NCBI RefSeq assembly: GCF_946478885.1
Contig: NZ_CAMLDX010000070.1
Span: 1 to 18,936 of the forward strand
DNA length: 18,936 bases
Direction of reading: 5' to 3'
Source: an uncultured Bacillus sp.
GTDB lineage: Bacteria > Bacillota > Bacilli > Bacillales_B > DSM-18226
Part shown: piece after piece, positions 7,032 to 14,641 of the stretch
How positions within the stretch are numbered: the stretch's first letter is position 1
Layout: every line of letters begins with the position of its first letter
Position numbers and translations under genes: made by a program
The notes under the pieces: generated by a model
What the model saw: only the letters and a program-made list of their open reading frames with translations
The model's database searches: none
What the model was told of the DNA's origin: nothing

Positions 7032-7274
7032 ATGGGGATTTGTCCGGTCTGTAACGGCTTAAAGCAGCTTAAGCTAAATTGTCCTTCCTGTAATAGTTCT
7101 TTCGAGGATATGGGGAGGATGATGGACTATTTTGATGATTATAGTCCTTACATGCAAATCGATCAATTGAAGCTAGAGGACGGCTTTCCTGACGATGCAA
7201 AAAAAGGGCTTTGTCCGCATTTTTTGAGATGCAGTCATTGCGGATATGAAATTACATATTTCATAAAGGAATAA
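7032..7274 (+). CDS. Small zinc-ribbon protein of unknown function
   Basis: An 80-residue protein with two knuckles: CPVC (residues 4-7) followed by CPSC near 18-21, and near the C-terminus CPHF...CSHC (about 62-72). This is the pattern of one or two zinc ribbons. The middle is acidic (MMDYFDDYSPYMQIDQLKLEDGF), and there is no membrane span. The ATG at 7032 has AAAGGAGG eight bases upstream; the longer frame from a TTG at 6972 runs through a hairpin and has no ribosome site. A similar zinc-ribbon product would be expected to bind metal and perhaps nucleic acid or another protein, but no function can be read. It lies between the SASP gene and yheA, with the bulged hairpin at 6964-7004 in its leader. 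Confidence 0.8.
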   Translation: MGICPVCNGLKQLKLNCPSCNSSFEDMGRMMDYFDDYSPYMQIDQLKLEDGFPDDAKKGLCPHFLRCSHCGYEITYFIKE

Positions 7275-7401
7275 TGAAATGAATACGGGAATGATTGAAT
7301 AAAAAAGCGCATAAAGTAATTAGGTATCGAAAGGAAATGATAGTAATCACACGTAAGATCTGGTACAGTTATGTGAAATATGCAAAAGGAGTTGTTCATA
7401 A

Positions 7402-7758
7402 TTGGCTGTTAATTTACATGATAGTGCCTATGAATTGGAAAAAGCGATCAGGAATAGTGATGAATATCAATCATTGAAAAGACTCTATGATGAAGTGAAT
7501 GCCGATCCTACTGCAAAACAAATGTTTGAAAATTTTCGTAATATACAGTTGCAGCTGCAGCAGAAACAAATGTTAGGTCAAGAAATCACCGAGCAGGAAA
7601 TGGAACAGGCTCAGCAGGTAGTATCGCTTGTCCAGCAGCATCCAAAAATTTCACAATTGATGGAAGTCGAACAGCGGATGAGTATGATTATTGCAGAGTT
7701 AAATAAAATCATTCTTAAACCGCTTGAAGATCTGTACGGTCCGATGATGGGACAATAA
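7402..7758 (+). CDS. yheA: YheA (YlbF/YmcA-family helical protein)
   Basis: A 118-residue, all-helical protein of the YlbF/YmcA family; B. subtilis YheA has about 117 residues and also lies near sspB. The family block runs DSAYELEKAIRNSDEY (7-22), through a glutamine-rich helix (IQLQLQQKQMLGQEITEQEMEQAQQ, about 48-72), to a C-terminal helix ending PLEDLYGPMM. The related YlbF, YmcA and YaaT form a complex that affects RNase Y and competence and biofilm control; whether YheA shares that is not known to me. The start is TTG with AAAAGGAG about 11 bases upstream. A canonical terminator follows 15 bases after the stop. Function unassigned; family call confident. Confidence 0.88.
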   Translation: MAVNLHDSAYELEKAIRNSDEYQSLKRLYDEVNADPTAKQMFENFRNIQLQLQQKQMLGQEITEQEMEQAQQVVSLVQQHPKISQLMEVEQRMSMIIAELNKIILKPLEDLYGPMMGQ

Positions 7759-7771
7759 AACAGACGGAGTA

Positions 7772-7802
7772 AGAAAAAAGACCTGATGAGGGTCTTTTTT
7801 TA
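7772..7802 (+). terminator. Terminator of yheA
   Basis: AAAAAAGACC pairs with GGTCTTTTTT (stem bases about 7774-7783 and 7791-7800) around a short loop, and the transcript ends in a run of seven T. A clear rho-independent signal 15 bases after the stop codon. Confidence 0.92.
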
Positions 7803-8035
7803 GATAAGCCGAGACTGAATGGCCCATCATGAAATTAATGTCTTCTTTGTCTGCAGTATAGCAGGCATGAAAACGCGTTATCCTTTCGTAGACTTTCCTT
7901 TCATAGAGGGAGAAAGTGAAATATTTCCACTTCCTAATAGGGAGATTCCCCTTTTCTTATCAGTTCTATTCCTTTGTACTGTCTCATAAATCTTATGTAT
8001 AGATTTAACTACACCGAGACTAGGAGGCATAATGG

Positions 8036-8902
8036 ATGATTTACCGAATGCTTGCCATTAATATTGATGGAACGCTTTTACACACAAATGGAAGAATTCA
8101 TAAAGTAACAAAGGAAGCGATTGATTATGTTCAGCAGAAGGGAATATATGTTACTCTCGTCACTTCACGTACGTTTGCTTCGGCAAGTAAGGTGGCGAAG
8201 GCACTGAAACTTGATTCTCTTCTCATTACACATAGAGGCGGATATATTGCGAAAGAAGCAGGCAAGCCAGCATATGAGAAAAAGCTGGATCATCATACGA
8301 CGTATGATATTGTCCGCCTCCTCGAAGGATTTCCTTGTCAAATCCGCCTTGTGCATGAAAATTTCTCACTTGCCAATAAATATAAACTGCAGCATCATTT
8401 GCTTGCCAAGACGGTATTTACTACCCATGATCCTATTTTTTATTCCCAGCAGTTTGTTGATTCAATCGGAGACACGATTGTCGATGAGCCTGCCCATCCG
8501 CTGACAATTGAAGCTTATTTTGAAAATAAGGATGATTTGACAGATGTGAAGGATGCAGTCAAAAACATGTTTCATGAGGTGGAATGCTGCAAAATAAATG
8601 ATTTCAGACTGGATTTTATGGCAGCTGATGTTTCAAAATGGAACGGATTGCTCTATATTGCGGGAAGGCTTGGGATTTCAAGAAATCAAATCGTTTGTAT
8701 CGGTGATGATTATGATGATATCGAAATGATTGAAGGCGCAGGTTTGGGAGTTGCGATGGGAAATGCTCCGATAGAAGTGAAAAGAGCAGCGGACTGGGTT
8801 ACCCGTTCGCAAAATCAGCGAGGTGTAGCCTATATGGTGAAGGAACATTTCCGCAAACAGCAGCCGATTCAGTTCCTAAAAAAGATGAACATCCTCAAAT
8901 AG
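8036..8902 (+). CDS. yhaX: Cof-type HAD-superfamily protein YhaX
   Basis: A 288-residue member of the Cof (HAD IIB) subfamily, which usually hydrolyses small phosphorylated metabolites. Motif II (VTSR, 42-45), the motif III lysine (VSKW, K201) and motif IV (GDDYDD, 223-228) are present. Motif I reads NIDGTLL (9-15): position 9, normally the nucleophilic Asp of DxDGT, is Asn, and the GK...AL context of motif III is also altered. Catalysis may therefore be lost or changed. Sequence, length (288) and the position before hemZ match B. subtilis yhaX, which is known as a mother-cell sporulation gene. ATG 8036 has TAGGAGG 8 bases upstream; an ATG at 8032 is in another frame and stops early. A strong terminator follows. 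Confidence 0.92.
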   Translation: MIYRMLAINIDGTLLHTNGRIHKVTKEAIDYVQQKGIYVTLVTSRTFASASKVAKALKLDSLLITHRGGYIAKEAGKPAYEKKLDHHTTYDIVRLLEGFPCQIRLVHENFSLANKYKLQHHLLAKTVFTTHDPIFYSQQFVDSIGDTIVDEPAHPLTIEAYFENKDDLTDVKDAVKNMFHEVECCKINDFRLDFMAADVSKWNGLLYIAGRLGISRNQIVCIGDDYDDIEMIEGAGLGVAMGNAPIEVKRAADWVTRSQNQRGVAYMVKEHFRKQQPIQFLKKMNILK

Positions 8903-8913
8903 ACCATGTGAAG

Positions 8914-8960
8914 ACAGCTTTCGATAGCCGGATTCGGCCATCGAAAGCTGTTGTTTTTTT
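8914..8960 (+). terminator. Terminator of yhaX
   Basis: A 12-bp stem (ACAGCTTTCGAT, 8914-8925, with ATCGAAAGCTGT, 8940-8951) encloses a second small stem (GCCG...CGGC) and is followed by TG and seven T residues. It is one of the strongest terminators in the window and isolates hemZ from yhaX. Confidence 0.94.
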
Positions 8961-9015
8961 GATGGAAACTATTTTTGCACACATATTGAGTATATCGGTT
9001 ATGCTATGGAGGCTT

Positions 9016-9068
9016 TATGTGTCTTTTTTAACTAGCAAGCGGCTGAGTTTCGACCAAAAAAACACATA
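9016..9068. repeat. Long imperfect inverted repeat upstream of hemZ
   Basis: TATGTGTCTTTTTT (9016-9029) pairs with AAAAAAACACATA (9056-9068) with one mismatch around a loop of about 26 bases. It sits 110 bases before the hemZ start. Because the T and A runs are inside the stem it reads as a weak terminator-like fold on either strand; a leader attenuator for hemZ is possible but unproved. Confidence 0.45.
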
Positions 9069-9181
9069 GGCTTGAAATGAAAAGCATCATAACAAAGCCT
9101 TTGGTAATCACGTTTAAGTGATTGACCGGAAGATAACGTTTATGTACACTTAAGGCAGTTTATATTGAAAAGGTGATTTAG

Positions 9182-10684
9182 TTGTATATATCCGTACAGG
9201 GGCTACAGGATGAACGATTTATCCGTCCTCTTCAGCTTATTTCAAATCTATTTTTTGAAGAAAGTACCATTGTCTTTGAGCAAAGCAGCAAAGCTGAATT
9301 GAATGTGGAGTTTTTGCTTACAGTTCAGCCATTATCTATCAACGTGCATGGATGGATCATTTCTCAGGGAGAAAAGAAGCTTTCTGTCCAATATGAAACG
9401 GAACTGCGGGATCCTTTAAGTGAGAAGGAGCGTTTTAAACAAATCAAAATGGCTGTTATTCGCGTTCATTTAATCCTCCTTGAAAAAAAGACGGGAATCG
9501 GACAAAAATGGGGAGTTTTGACAGGAGTACGCCCGACAAAGCTGCTGCACCGAAAAATGCAGGCAAATGTAGATAAAGAAACAGCTCACCAAGAACTACA
9601 TGAAGAATATTTAATCTCGAAGGAAAAACTAGAGCTAATGCAGCAAATTGTCGATCGGCAACTTATGGTTGTCCCGGATTTATATAACCTAAAAAATGAG
9701 GTCAGTATCTATATTGGGATTCCGTTCTGTCCGACGAAATGTGCGTATTGTACATTTCCGGCATATGCTATTAATGGCAGACAAGGATCAGTTGATTCAT
9801 TTCTTGGAGGCCTTCATTATGAAATGAGAAGGGTTGGAGAATGGCTGAAGGAAAATCAGATTCGGATCACAACCGTCTATTTTGGTGGCGGAACACCGAC
9901 AAGCATAACCTCTAGAGAAATGGATAGGCTGTACGAAGAAATGTATCAATCATTTCCTGATGTGCAGGATATAAGAGAGATTACCGTAGAAGCAGGAAGA
10001 CCTGACACGATTACCCCGGAAAAACTGGATGTATTAAAGAAATGGAAGATTGATCGTATAAGTGTGAACCCGCAGTCCTTTATTCAGGAAACGCTGAAGG
10101 CAATCGGCAGACATCATACAGTGGAAGAAACCAAAGAAAAATTCCAGCTTGCCCGTTCTATGGGGATGAATAATATTAATATGGATTTAATTATCGGTCT
10201 TCCAGGTGAAGGGAGAACTGAATTCACGCATACATTAAATGAAATAGAGAAGCTACTGCCCGAATCGTTGACCGTTCACACGCTATCCTTTAAGAGGGCC
10301 TCGGAAATGACCAAGCAAAAGGAGAAGTACAAGGTGGCTAATCGGGATGAAATTGAAGCTATGATGGAATTAGCTGAAAGCTGGACGCAACAGCATCATT
10401 ACATGCCTTATTATTTATACAGACAAAAAAATATATTAGGAAATCTTGAAAATGTCGGTTATTCCCTTAGTGGGCAGGAAAGTATTTACAATATTATGAT
10501 CATGGAAGAACAGCAAACCATCCTAGGCCTTGGTTGCGGTGCATCCAGTAAATTTATTGATCCGATATCAGGAAAAATCACACATTTTTCTAATCCAAAG
10601 GATCCAAAATCGTATAATGAATCCTATCAATATTATACCGATAAAAAAATAAAGGTGCTGCAGCAATTATTTGCTAATCGATAG
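9182..10684 (+). CDS. hemZ: HemZ, radical-SAM oxygen-independent coproporphyrinogen III oxidase-like protein
   Basis: A radical-SAM enzyme of the HemN/HemZ group, which oxidatively decarboxylates coproporphyrinogen III without oxygen in haem synthesis. The 500-residue length equals that of B. subtilis HemZ (about 501). The [4Fe-4S]/SAM motif is CPTKCAYC (Cys183, 187, 190), preceded by IGIPF; the SAM-contact GGGTPT follows at 235-240, and SVNPQSF with IDLxIGLPGE-type blocks (about 295-345) continues the barrel. The first 170 residues form the HemZ-specific N-terminal domain, absent from HemN. The TTG start has AAAGGTGAT at suitable spacing. Haem genes of this type in Bacillus are raised under oxygen limitation, which fits the presence of cytochrome bd nearby, but no Fnr box was seen upstream. 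A terminator starts at the stop codon. Confidence 0.95.
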   Translation: MYISVQGLQDERFIRPLQLISNLFFEESTIVFEQSSKAELNVEFLLTVQPLSINVHGWIISQGEKKLSVQYETELRDPLSEKERFKQIKMAVIRVHLILLEKKTGIGQKWGVLTGVRPTKLLHRKMQANVDKETAHQELHEEYLISKEKLELMQQIVDRQLMVVPDLYNLKNEVSIYIGIPFCPTKCAYCTFPAYAINGRQGSVDSFLGGLHYEMRRVGEWLKENQIRITTVYFGGGTPTSITSREMDRLYEEMYQSFPDVQDIREITVEAGRPDTITPEKLDVLKKWKIDRISVNPQSFIQETLKAIGRHHTVEETKEKFQLARSMGMNNINMDLIIGLPGEGRTEFTHTLNEIEKLLPESLTVHTLSFKRASEMTKQKEKYKVANRDEIEAMMELAESWTQQHHYMPYYLYRQKNILGNLENVGYSLSGQESIYNIMIMEEQQTILGLGCGASSKFIDPISGKITHFSNPKDPKSYNESYQYYTDKKIKVLQQLFANR

Positions 10685-10744
10685 GAGAAAACAGGCTGCT
10701 TTTTTGGATCAGGGTACTGCATGCGGCAGCCTTCTCCTTTTTTT
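10683..10744 (+). terminator. Bipartite terminator of hemZ, shared with the convergent yhzC
   Basis: AGGAGA (10683-10688) and AGGCTGC (10693-10699) pair with GCAGCCT (10726-10732) and TCTCCT (10733-10738), with a 4-base bulge on the 5' side and a 26-base loop, followed by seven T. Read on the minus strand the same GGCTGC/GCAGCC stem is followed by TGTTTT, so it may also stop yhzC transcripts. Confidence 0.88.
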
Positions 10745-10755
10745 CGAAATTTTTA

Positions 10756-10944
10756 TCATGAATGAAATAATAGTAGTTTTCCGCTTGAGGATGTCAGCCG
10801 GTGTGTTTTTTCTTGCAGTTTTTTTTCTTGAAGCAAATGTTCGCCACTTTCTTTTGCCTCGTTGTCATTTTCTGCAGTAATGATCTCATCAGTGAGTTTT
10901 TGTCCATTTGTTTCAAAGGCGGTCAGCACGTACTGATTCATCAT
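10756..10944 (-). CDS. yhzC: Small conserved protein YhzC
   Basis: A 62-residue protein (61 if the second of two adjacent ATGs is used) matching the Bacillus YhzC type: NQYVLTAFETNGQKLTDE (3-20), an acidic AENDNEAKE patch, and a conserved C-terminus THRLTSSSGKLLLFH (47-61). It is convergent with hemZ, the same neighbour as in B. subtilis. GGAGGGG lies 5 and 8 bases before the two ATGs, the second spacing being better. No membrane span or known domain is apparent, and no function is known to me. A plus-strand open frame on the opposite strand (10671-10880) lacks a ribosome site and is a shadow. Confidence 0.82.
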   Translation of the reverse strand: MMNQYVLTAFETNGQKLTDEIITAENDNEAKESGEHLLQEKKLQEKTHRLTSSSGKLLLFHS

Positions 10945-10988
10945 TTACCCCTCCTGATTATTCGAATTTTCAGATTCTATGATCTATT

Positions 10989-11015
10989 TTGACATAGAAA
11001 GTCATATTGTACAAT
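10989..11015 (+). promoter_or_regulatory. Possible sigma-A promoter of yhaQP
   Basis: A perfect TTGACA (10989-10994) and TACAAT (11010-11015) stand 67-93 bases before the yhaQ start. The 15-base spacer is shorter than the normal 16-18, so strength is uncertain; no better pair was found in the 137-base gap. Confidence 0.4.
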
Positions 11016-11081
11016 TTATTTTACAAAGATTGAATCTTTTTTTCCTATCGTTCGTAAAGAAGAGTCAAGGAGGCGGGATCT

Positions 11082-11981
11082 ATGGTATTAGAATTAAAAG
11101 AAATCACGAAACGATTTGGAGGCTTTACCGCGGTAGATCAGTTGTCGCTTACAATACCGGAAAAAGAAATCTTCGGTTTTCTAGGGGCAAATGGTGCCGG
11201 GAAAACAACGACCTTTCGGATGATCTTAGGATTGTTAAATCCAAGCAATGGAATAATAACGTGGGATGGAAAGCCGATTAATTACTCTATCAGCCCGCTC
11301 ATCGGATATTTGCCCGAGGAGAGAGGCCTATATCCAAAGCTGAAGGTAAATGAGCAAATGGTCTATCTAGCAAAGCTCCGCGGCATGCCGAGGAGGGAAG
11401 TGATACAGGAATTAGATTATTGGCTTGACCGATTTAAGGTTCCTGAATATGCTTCAAAAAAGGTAGAAGAGCTATCGAAGGGGAATCAGCAAAAAATACA
11501 ATTTATTGCAGCTGTCATCCATAAACCAAAGCTGTTGATTCTTGACGAACCGTTCAGTGGACTCGATCCGGTGAATGTTGAGCTTCTAAAGACTGCTGTA
11601 CTCGATTTAAAAGAGAATGGCACCACTATCTTATTTTCCAGCCATCGGATGGAGCATGTCGAGGAGATGTGTCAGCATCTTTGTATTTTACATGGGGGTC
11701 GGCCTGTTGTTCAGGGCGCTTTAAAGGATATAAAACGAGCATACGGGAAAAAGAATTTAACAATCCATGCTGATTTCGCTTTAGATTCACTGCTCGAATT
11801 TCCTGGCGTAACACATGGGAAAATGACGGTCGAAGGTATTTCCCTACAGATTAAAGAGGAGGCTGTTGCCTCAAATATATTAAAAAGTATTGTAGAAAAA
11901 GGGTTTATTTCCAAATTTGAATTGGAAGAACCGTCTTTGAATGACATTTTTATCGAGAAGGTAGGTGCTTCGTATGAATAG
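11082..11981 (+). CDS. yhaQ: ABC transporter ATP-binding protein YhaQ
   Basis: Cytosolic ATPase of an ABC-2-type exporter related to the NatAB sodium efflux group. In 299 residues it shows Walker A GANGAGKT (35-42), the signature LSKGNQQK (131-138; the family's LSKGN form), Walker B LLILDEP (151-157), D-loop SGLD and the switch His in SSH (186-188), followed by a C-terminal extension of about 90 residues typical of this family. The ATG has AAGGAGG 8 bases upstream. The 3' end overlaps yhaP by 8 bases (ATGAATAG), so the ATPase and membrane subunits are translationally coupled. Gene order and sequence match B. subtilis yhaQ-yhaP. The exported substrate is not known from sequence. Confidence 0.93.
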   Translation: MVLELKEITKRFGGFTAVDQLSLTIPEKEIFGFLGANGAGKTTTFRMILGLLNPSNGIITWDGKPINYSISPLIGYLPEERGLYPKLKVNEQMVYLAKLRGMPRREVIQELDYWLDRFKVPEYASKKVEELSKGNQQKIQFIAAVIHKPKLLILDEPFSGLDPVNVELLKTAVLDLKENGTTILFSSHRMEHVEEMCQHLCILHGGRPVVQGALKDIKRAYGKKNLTIHADFALDSLLEFPGVTHGKMTVEGISLQIKEEAVASNILKSIVEKGFISKFELEEPSLNDIFIEKVGASYE

Positions 11982-13227
11982 TCTGTGGACGATCCTTTTG
12001 CACACATATATGAGTAAATTAAAAACAAAGTCCTTTATTTTGACAACGATTATTACAGCACTTATTTTCATCGCCTTAACAAACATGACGAATATAATTG
12101 AATATTTCACCAAGGAAAAAGGACCGGAGAAAATAGCGGTTATTGATAATACAGGGGAATTATTCCATTTATTTGATACTCAGATGAAATCAATGAATCA
12201 AGATCTCGAAATCGAGGAGTACAATAAATCGCTGGCGAAGGCTGAAAAGGAAGTGTTGGCCGAAGCATATGAAGGTGTGTTGGTGCTTGACTTTGATCAA
12301 AATCACCTTCCTGCTGCAACATATAAATCATTAAATGTAGCCGATACGACCTTGCCGAGTGCTCTAGAATCAGCCGTTCAGCAGATCAAGGTGCAGCTTG
12401 CCGCTGCCCAGCTACAGCTGACCCCTGAGCAGTTGGCAAAAATTTATGAGCCTCCAGTCTTTGAAAGAGTTGCGTTGAAGGATAATGCGAAGACACAGGA
12501 GGAATTAAGCGAGGCACGCGGCCTTGTCTATGTGTTATTGTTTGTCATTTACTTTGCGGTCATCATGTATGCGAATATGATTGCTATGGAGGTCGCGACA
12601 GAAAAGTCATCACGGGTAATGGAAATTCTGATTTCCAGTGTATCGCCGATTAAGCAGATGTTTGGAAAAATTCTCGGGATTGGCTTGCTAAGCTTAACGC
12701 AGCTAGCGGTTCTTCTGGCAGTCGGCTACTACTTCGTAAAACGTAATCTTGAATCTATGGAAGGCGGATTTTTTGAATTTCTTGGCTTTCAAAATATCCC
12801 GTTGACAACGATTGTTTATGCGATCATCTTCTTTATTCTCGGATATTTTCTATATGCAACACTTGCGGCTCTCCTCGGATCGCTGGTTAGCAGAATCGAG
12901 GATGTACAGCAAATGATTACTCCGATGACGTTCATTGTTATTGCCGGCTTTATGATTGCCATGTTTGGACTTAATCAGCCGGATACGACTTTTATTACCA
13001 TTACATCGTACATCCCGTTTTTTACTCCTATGCTGATGTTTATGAGAGTAGGGATGCTGACCCTGCCGTCATGGGAACCCATACTGGGTATTATTATTTT
13101 AATCGTGTCAATCGTGATTTTAGCTGTTTTTGGTGCAAGAGTTTACCGGGGCGGCGTCTTGATGTACGGAAAATCAAATTCATTTAAAGACATAAAAAAA
13201 GCTTTGCAGTTGACTAAAAATGAATAA
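11974..13227 (+). CDS. yhaP: ABC-2 type permease YhaP (NatB-like)
   Basis: Membrane subunit that pairs with YhaQ. Starting at the ATG at 11974 it has 417 residues, close to the 419 of B. subtilis YhaP; the frame extends three codons to a GTG at 11965, but AAGGTAGGTG is better placed for the ATG. Topology: one N-terminal span (about 19-40), an extracytoplasmic domain of about 130 residues rich in Glu/Gln (45-175), then five spans to the C-terminus. The EKSSRVMEILISSVSP block just after the second span is the characteristic cytosolic loop of the NatB/ABC2_membrane_3 family. Coupled to yhaQ by an 8-base overlap and followed by a terminator, so yhaQP is a two-gene operon here. Confidence 0.92.
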   Translation: MNSLWTILLHTYMSKLKTKSFILTTIITALIFIALTNMTNIIEYFTKEKGPEKIAVIDNTGELFHLFDTQMKSMNQDLEIEEYNKSLAKAEKEVLAEAYEGVLVLDFDQNHLPAATYKSLNVADTTLPSALESAVQQIKVQLAAAQLQLTPEQLAKIYEPPVFERVALKDNAKTQEELSEARGLVYVLLFVIYFAVIMYANMIAMEVATEKSSRVMEILISSVSPIKQMFGKILGIGLLSLTQLAVLLAVGYYFVKRNLESMEGGFFEFLGFQNIPLTTIVYAIIFFILGYFLYATLAALLGSLVSRIEDVQQMITPMTFIVIAGFMIAMFGLNQPDTTFITITSYIPFFTPMLMFMRVGMLTLPSWEPILGIIILIVSIVILAVFGARVYRGGVLMYGKSNSFKDIKKALQLTKNE

Positions 13228-13250
13228 ACTCAGTGACAATCTGGGGAACA

Positions 13251-13306
13251 AAACAGTTTTATCCTTCCGCAGCCGAAAAGGGTGCAGGAGGATGAGACTG
13301 TTTTTT
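13251..13306 (+). terminator. Terminator of yhaQP
   Basis: An imperfect long hairpin with AAACAGT (13251-13257) pairing with ACTGTTT (13297-13303), the middle continuing as ATCCT/AGGAT and GCA/TGC pairs, ends in six T. It separates yhaQP from yhaON. Confidence 0.8.
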
Positions 13307-13326
13307 GATGTGAATGGGATAAGAAC

Positions 13327-13355
13327 GTGCATTCGGTGTATAGAAATGGTAAAAT
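13327..13355 (+). promoter_or_regulatory. Possible sigma-A promoter of yhaON
   Basis: GTGCAT (13327-13332) and TAAAAT (13350-13355) have a 17-base spacer and lie 54 bases before the yhaO start. The -10 is good and the -35 partial. Confidence 0.4.
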
Positions 13356-13408
13356 AGAAACAGATTTATACCTTCCTTTAATTGGAAATAACAGGAGCAG
13401 AGAATGAA

Positions 13409-14626
13409 ATGAAAAAAGTCACTTTTATCCATGCTGCAGATTTGCATTTAGATAGTCCGATGACTGGCCTGTCCCAGTTGCCGCAAAAGATCTTTGAACG
13501 GATTAAAGAAAGCACATTTATGGCCTTACAAACAATGACGGATGCGGCGATTGAACATCGGGTGGACTTTGTAATTCTGGCCGGCGACTTATTTGATGAA
13601 GCGGATCGGAGTGTTAAGGCACAGACACGTTTGCGCAAGGAAATGCTGAGGTTGAATGAACATCAAATTGAAGTTTATATTATTCACGGAAATCATGATC
13701 ATTTAAATGGTACATGGGTTCATTTAGAGATGCCGGAGAATGTCCATATTTTCACTGATGAGGTGGAAATGAAGATATATAGGAAAGAGAATATGACGGT
13801 TCATTTATACGGCTTTAGCTATCCGATGCGCCATATAACAGAAAATAGAACAGAGGATTATGTGAAACAGGCAGGAGCAGATTTCGATATTGGAATTTTA
13901 CACGGTCATTGTGAAGGCATAAGTGATCATAACCGCTATGCACCGTTTCAAGTGAAGGAACTTATAGAAAAGGATTTTGATTATTGGGCGCTTGGCCATA
14001 TTCATAAACGACAGTTGCTTCATCAACAGCCATATATCGTGTATCCGGGAAATATTCAAGGGAGAAACAAAAAGGAAATAGGGAGCAAGGGCTGTTACTT
14101 GGTAACGATGACTAAAGAGGAGACCTTATTGGATTATATTGAAACGTCAGATGTATTATGGGAGGAAAACAGAATTGATTGCACAAGCGCCTGTAGTTTT
14201 CAAGACGTCTATTTTCTCTGCTTGCAGGAAATAGAGAAAAGGCGTTTATTCCGTAAAGGCTTGTTGCTGTCTTTGGAATTAAATCAAATTAGTCTCCCTG
14301 AAAAAGAGCTAATTGCCGTGAAAAATGGTGAGCTCCTGCAGGCATTGCAGGAAGAAGAAAAGAATGAAGAGAATTTTGTTTGGCCGTTTGAAATAGAATT
14401 AGTGGAACGTCCCTTATGGGATAGAGAGCGGCTGGAAAGCGAATCAGATTTTTACCGTGAGTTATTTTGTACCTTTGATGATGATGAACTAGTGACAGAT
14501 AGCATTCGTCTTCTATATGAGCATCCATCAGCAAGAAGATTTCTATCCGGTATTTCCGACGGGGAAAAGCACCTCGTGCGGGAAAAGGCGTTACAAACAT
14601 TGATTCAATTGCTGGAGCAGGAATAG
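13409..14626 (+). CDS. yhaO: YhaO, SbcD/Mre11-like metallophosphoesterase nuclease
   Basis: Calcineurin-like phosphoesterase of the SbcD/Mre11 DNA-repair exonuclease group. From the ATG at 13409 it has 405 residues (B. subtilis YhaO about 408). Two-metal motifs are complete: DLH (11-13), GDLFD (59-63), GNHD (94-97), ILHGH (His165-167 region) and GHIH (196-199). The final 130 residues are a less conserved cap region with many Glu and Leu. The frame extends nine codons to a TTG, but AGGAG at 13393 fits the ATG. yhaN starts 15 bases after the stop, so the nuclease and the SbcC-like ATPase are made together, as for SbcCD. Biochemical activity is inferred from the motifs. Confidence 0.93.
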   Translation: MKKVTFIHAADLHLDSPMTGLSQLPQKIFERIKESTFMALQTMTDAAIEHRVDFVILAGDLFDEADRSVKAQTRLRKEMLRLNEHQIEVYIIHGNHDHLNGTWVHLEMPENVHIFTDEVEMKIYRKENMTVHLYGFSYPMRHITENRTEDYVKQAGADFDIGILHGHCEGISDHNRYAPFQVKELIEKDFDYWALGHIHKRQLLHQQPYIVYPGNIQGRNKKEIGSKGCYLVTMTKEETLLDYIETSDVLWEENRIDCTSACSFQDVYFLCLQEIEKRRLFRKGLLLSLELNQISLPEKELIAVKNGELLQALQEEEKNEENFVWPFEIELVERPLWDRERLESESDFYRELFCTFDDDELVTDSIRLLYEHPSARRFLSGISDGEKHLVREKALQTLIQLLEQE

Positions 14627-14641
14627 AGCGGAGGCGCAATT

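Noticed and set aside
7295..7477. Plus-strand 60-aa frame between the zinc-ribbon gene and yheA
   Set aside because: No ribosome site, basic low-complexity product, and it overlaps the well-supported yheA in another frame.
9110..9135. Fnr-type site before hemZ
   Set aside because: The dyad there is AATCAC-N6-GTGATT, opposite in orientation to TGTGA-N6-TCACA, so it does not fit the consensus.
10979..11281. Plus-strand 100-aa frame overlapping yhaQ
   Set aside because: It runs in another frame through the yhaQ promoter, ribosome site and Walker A; shadow of yhaQ.
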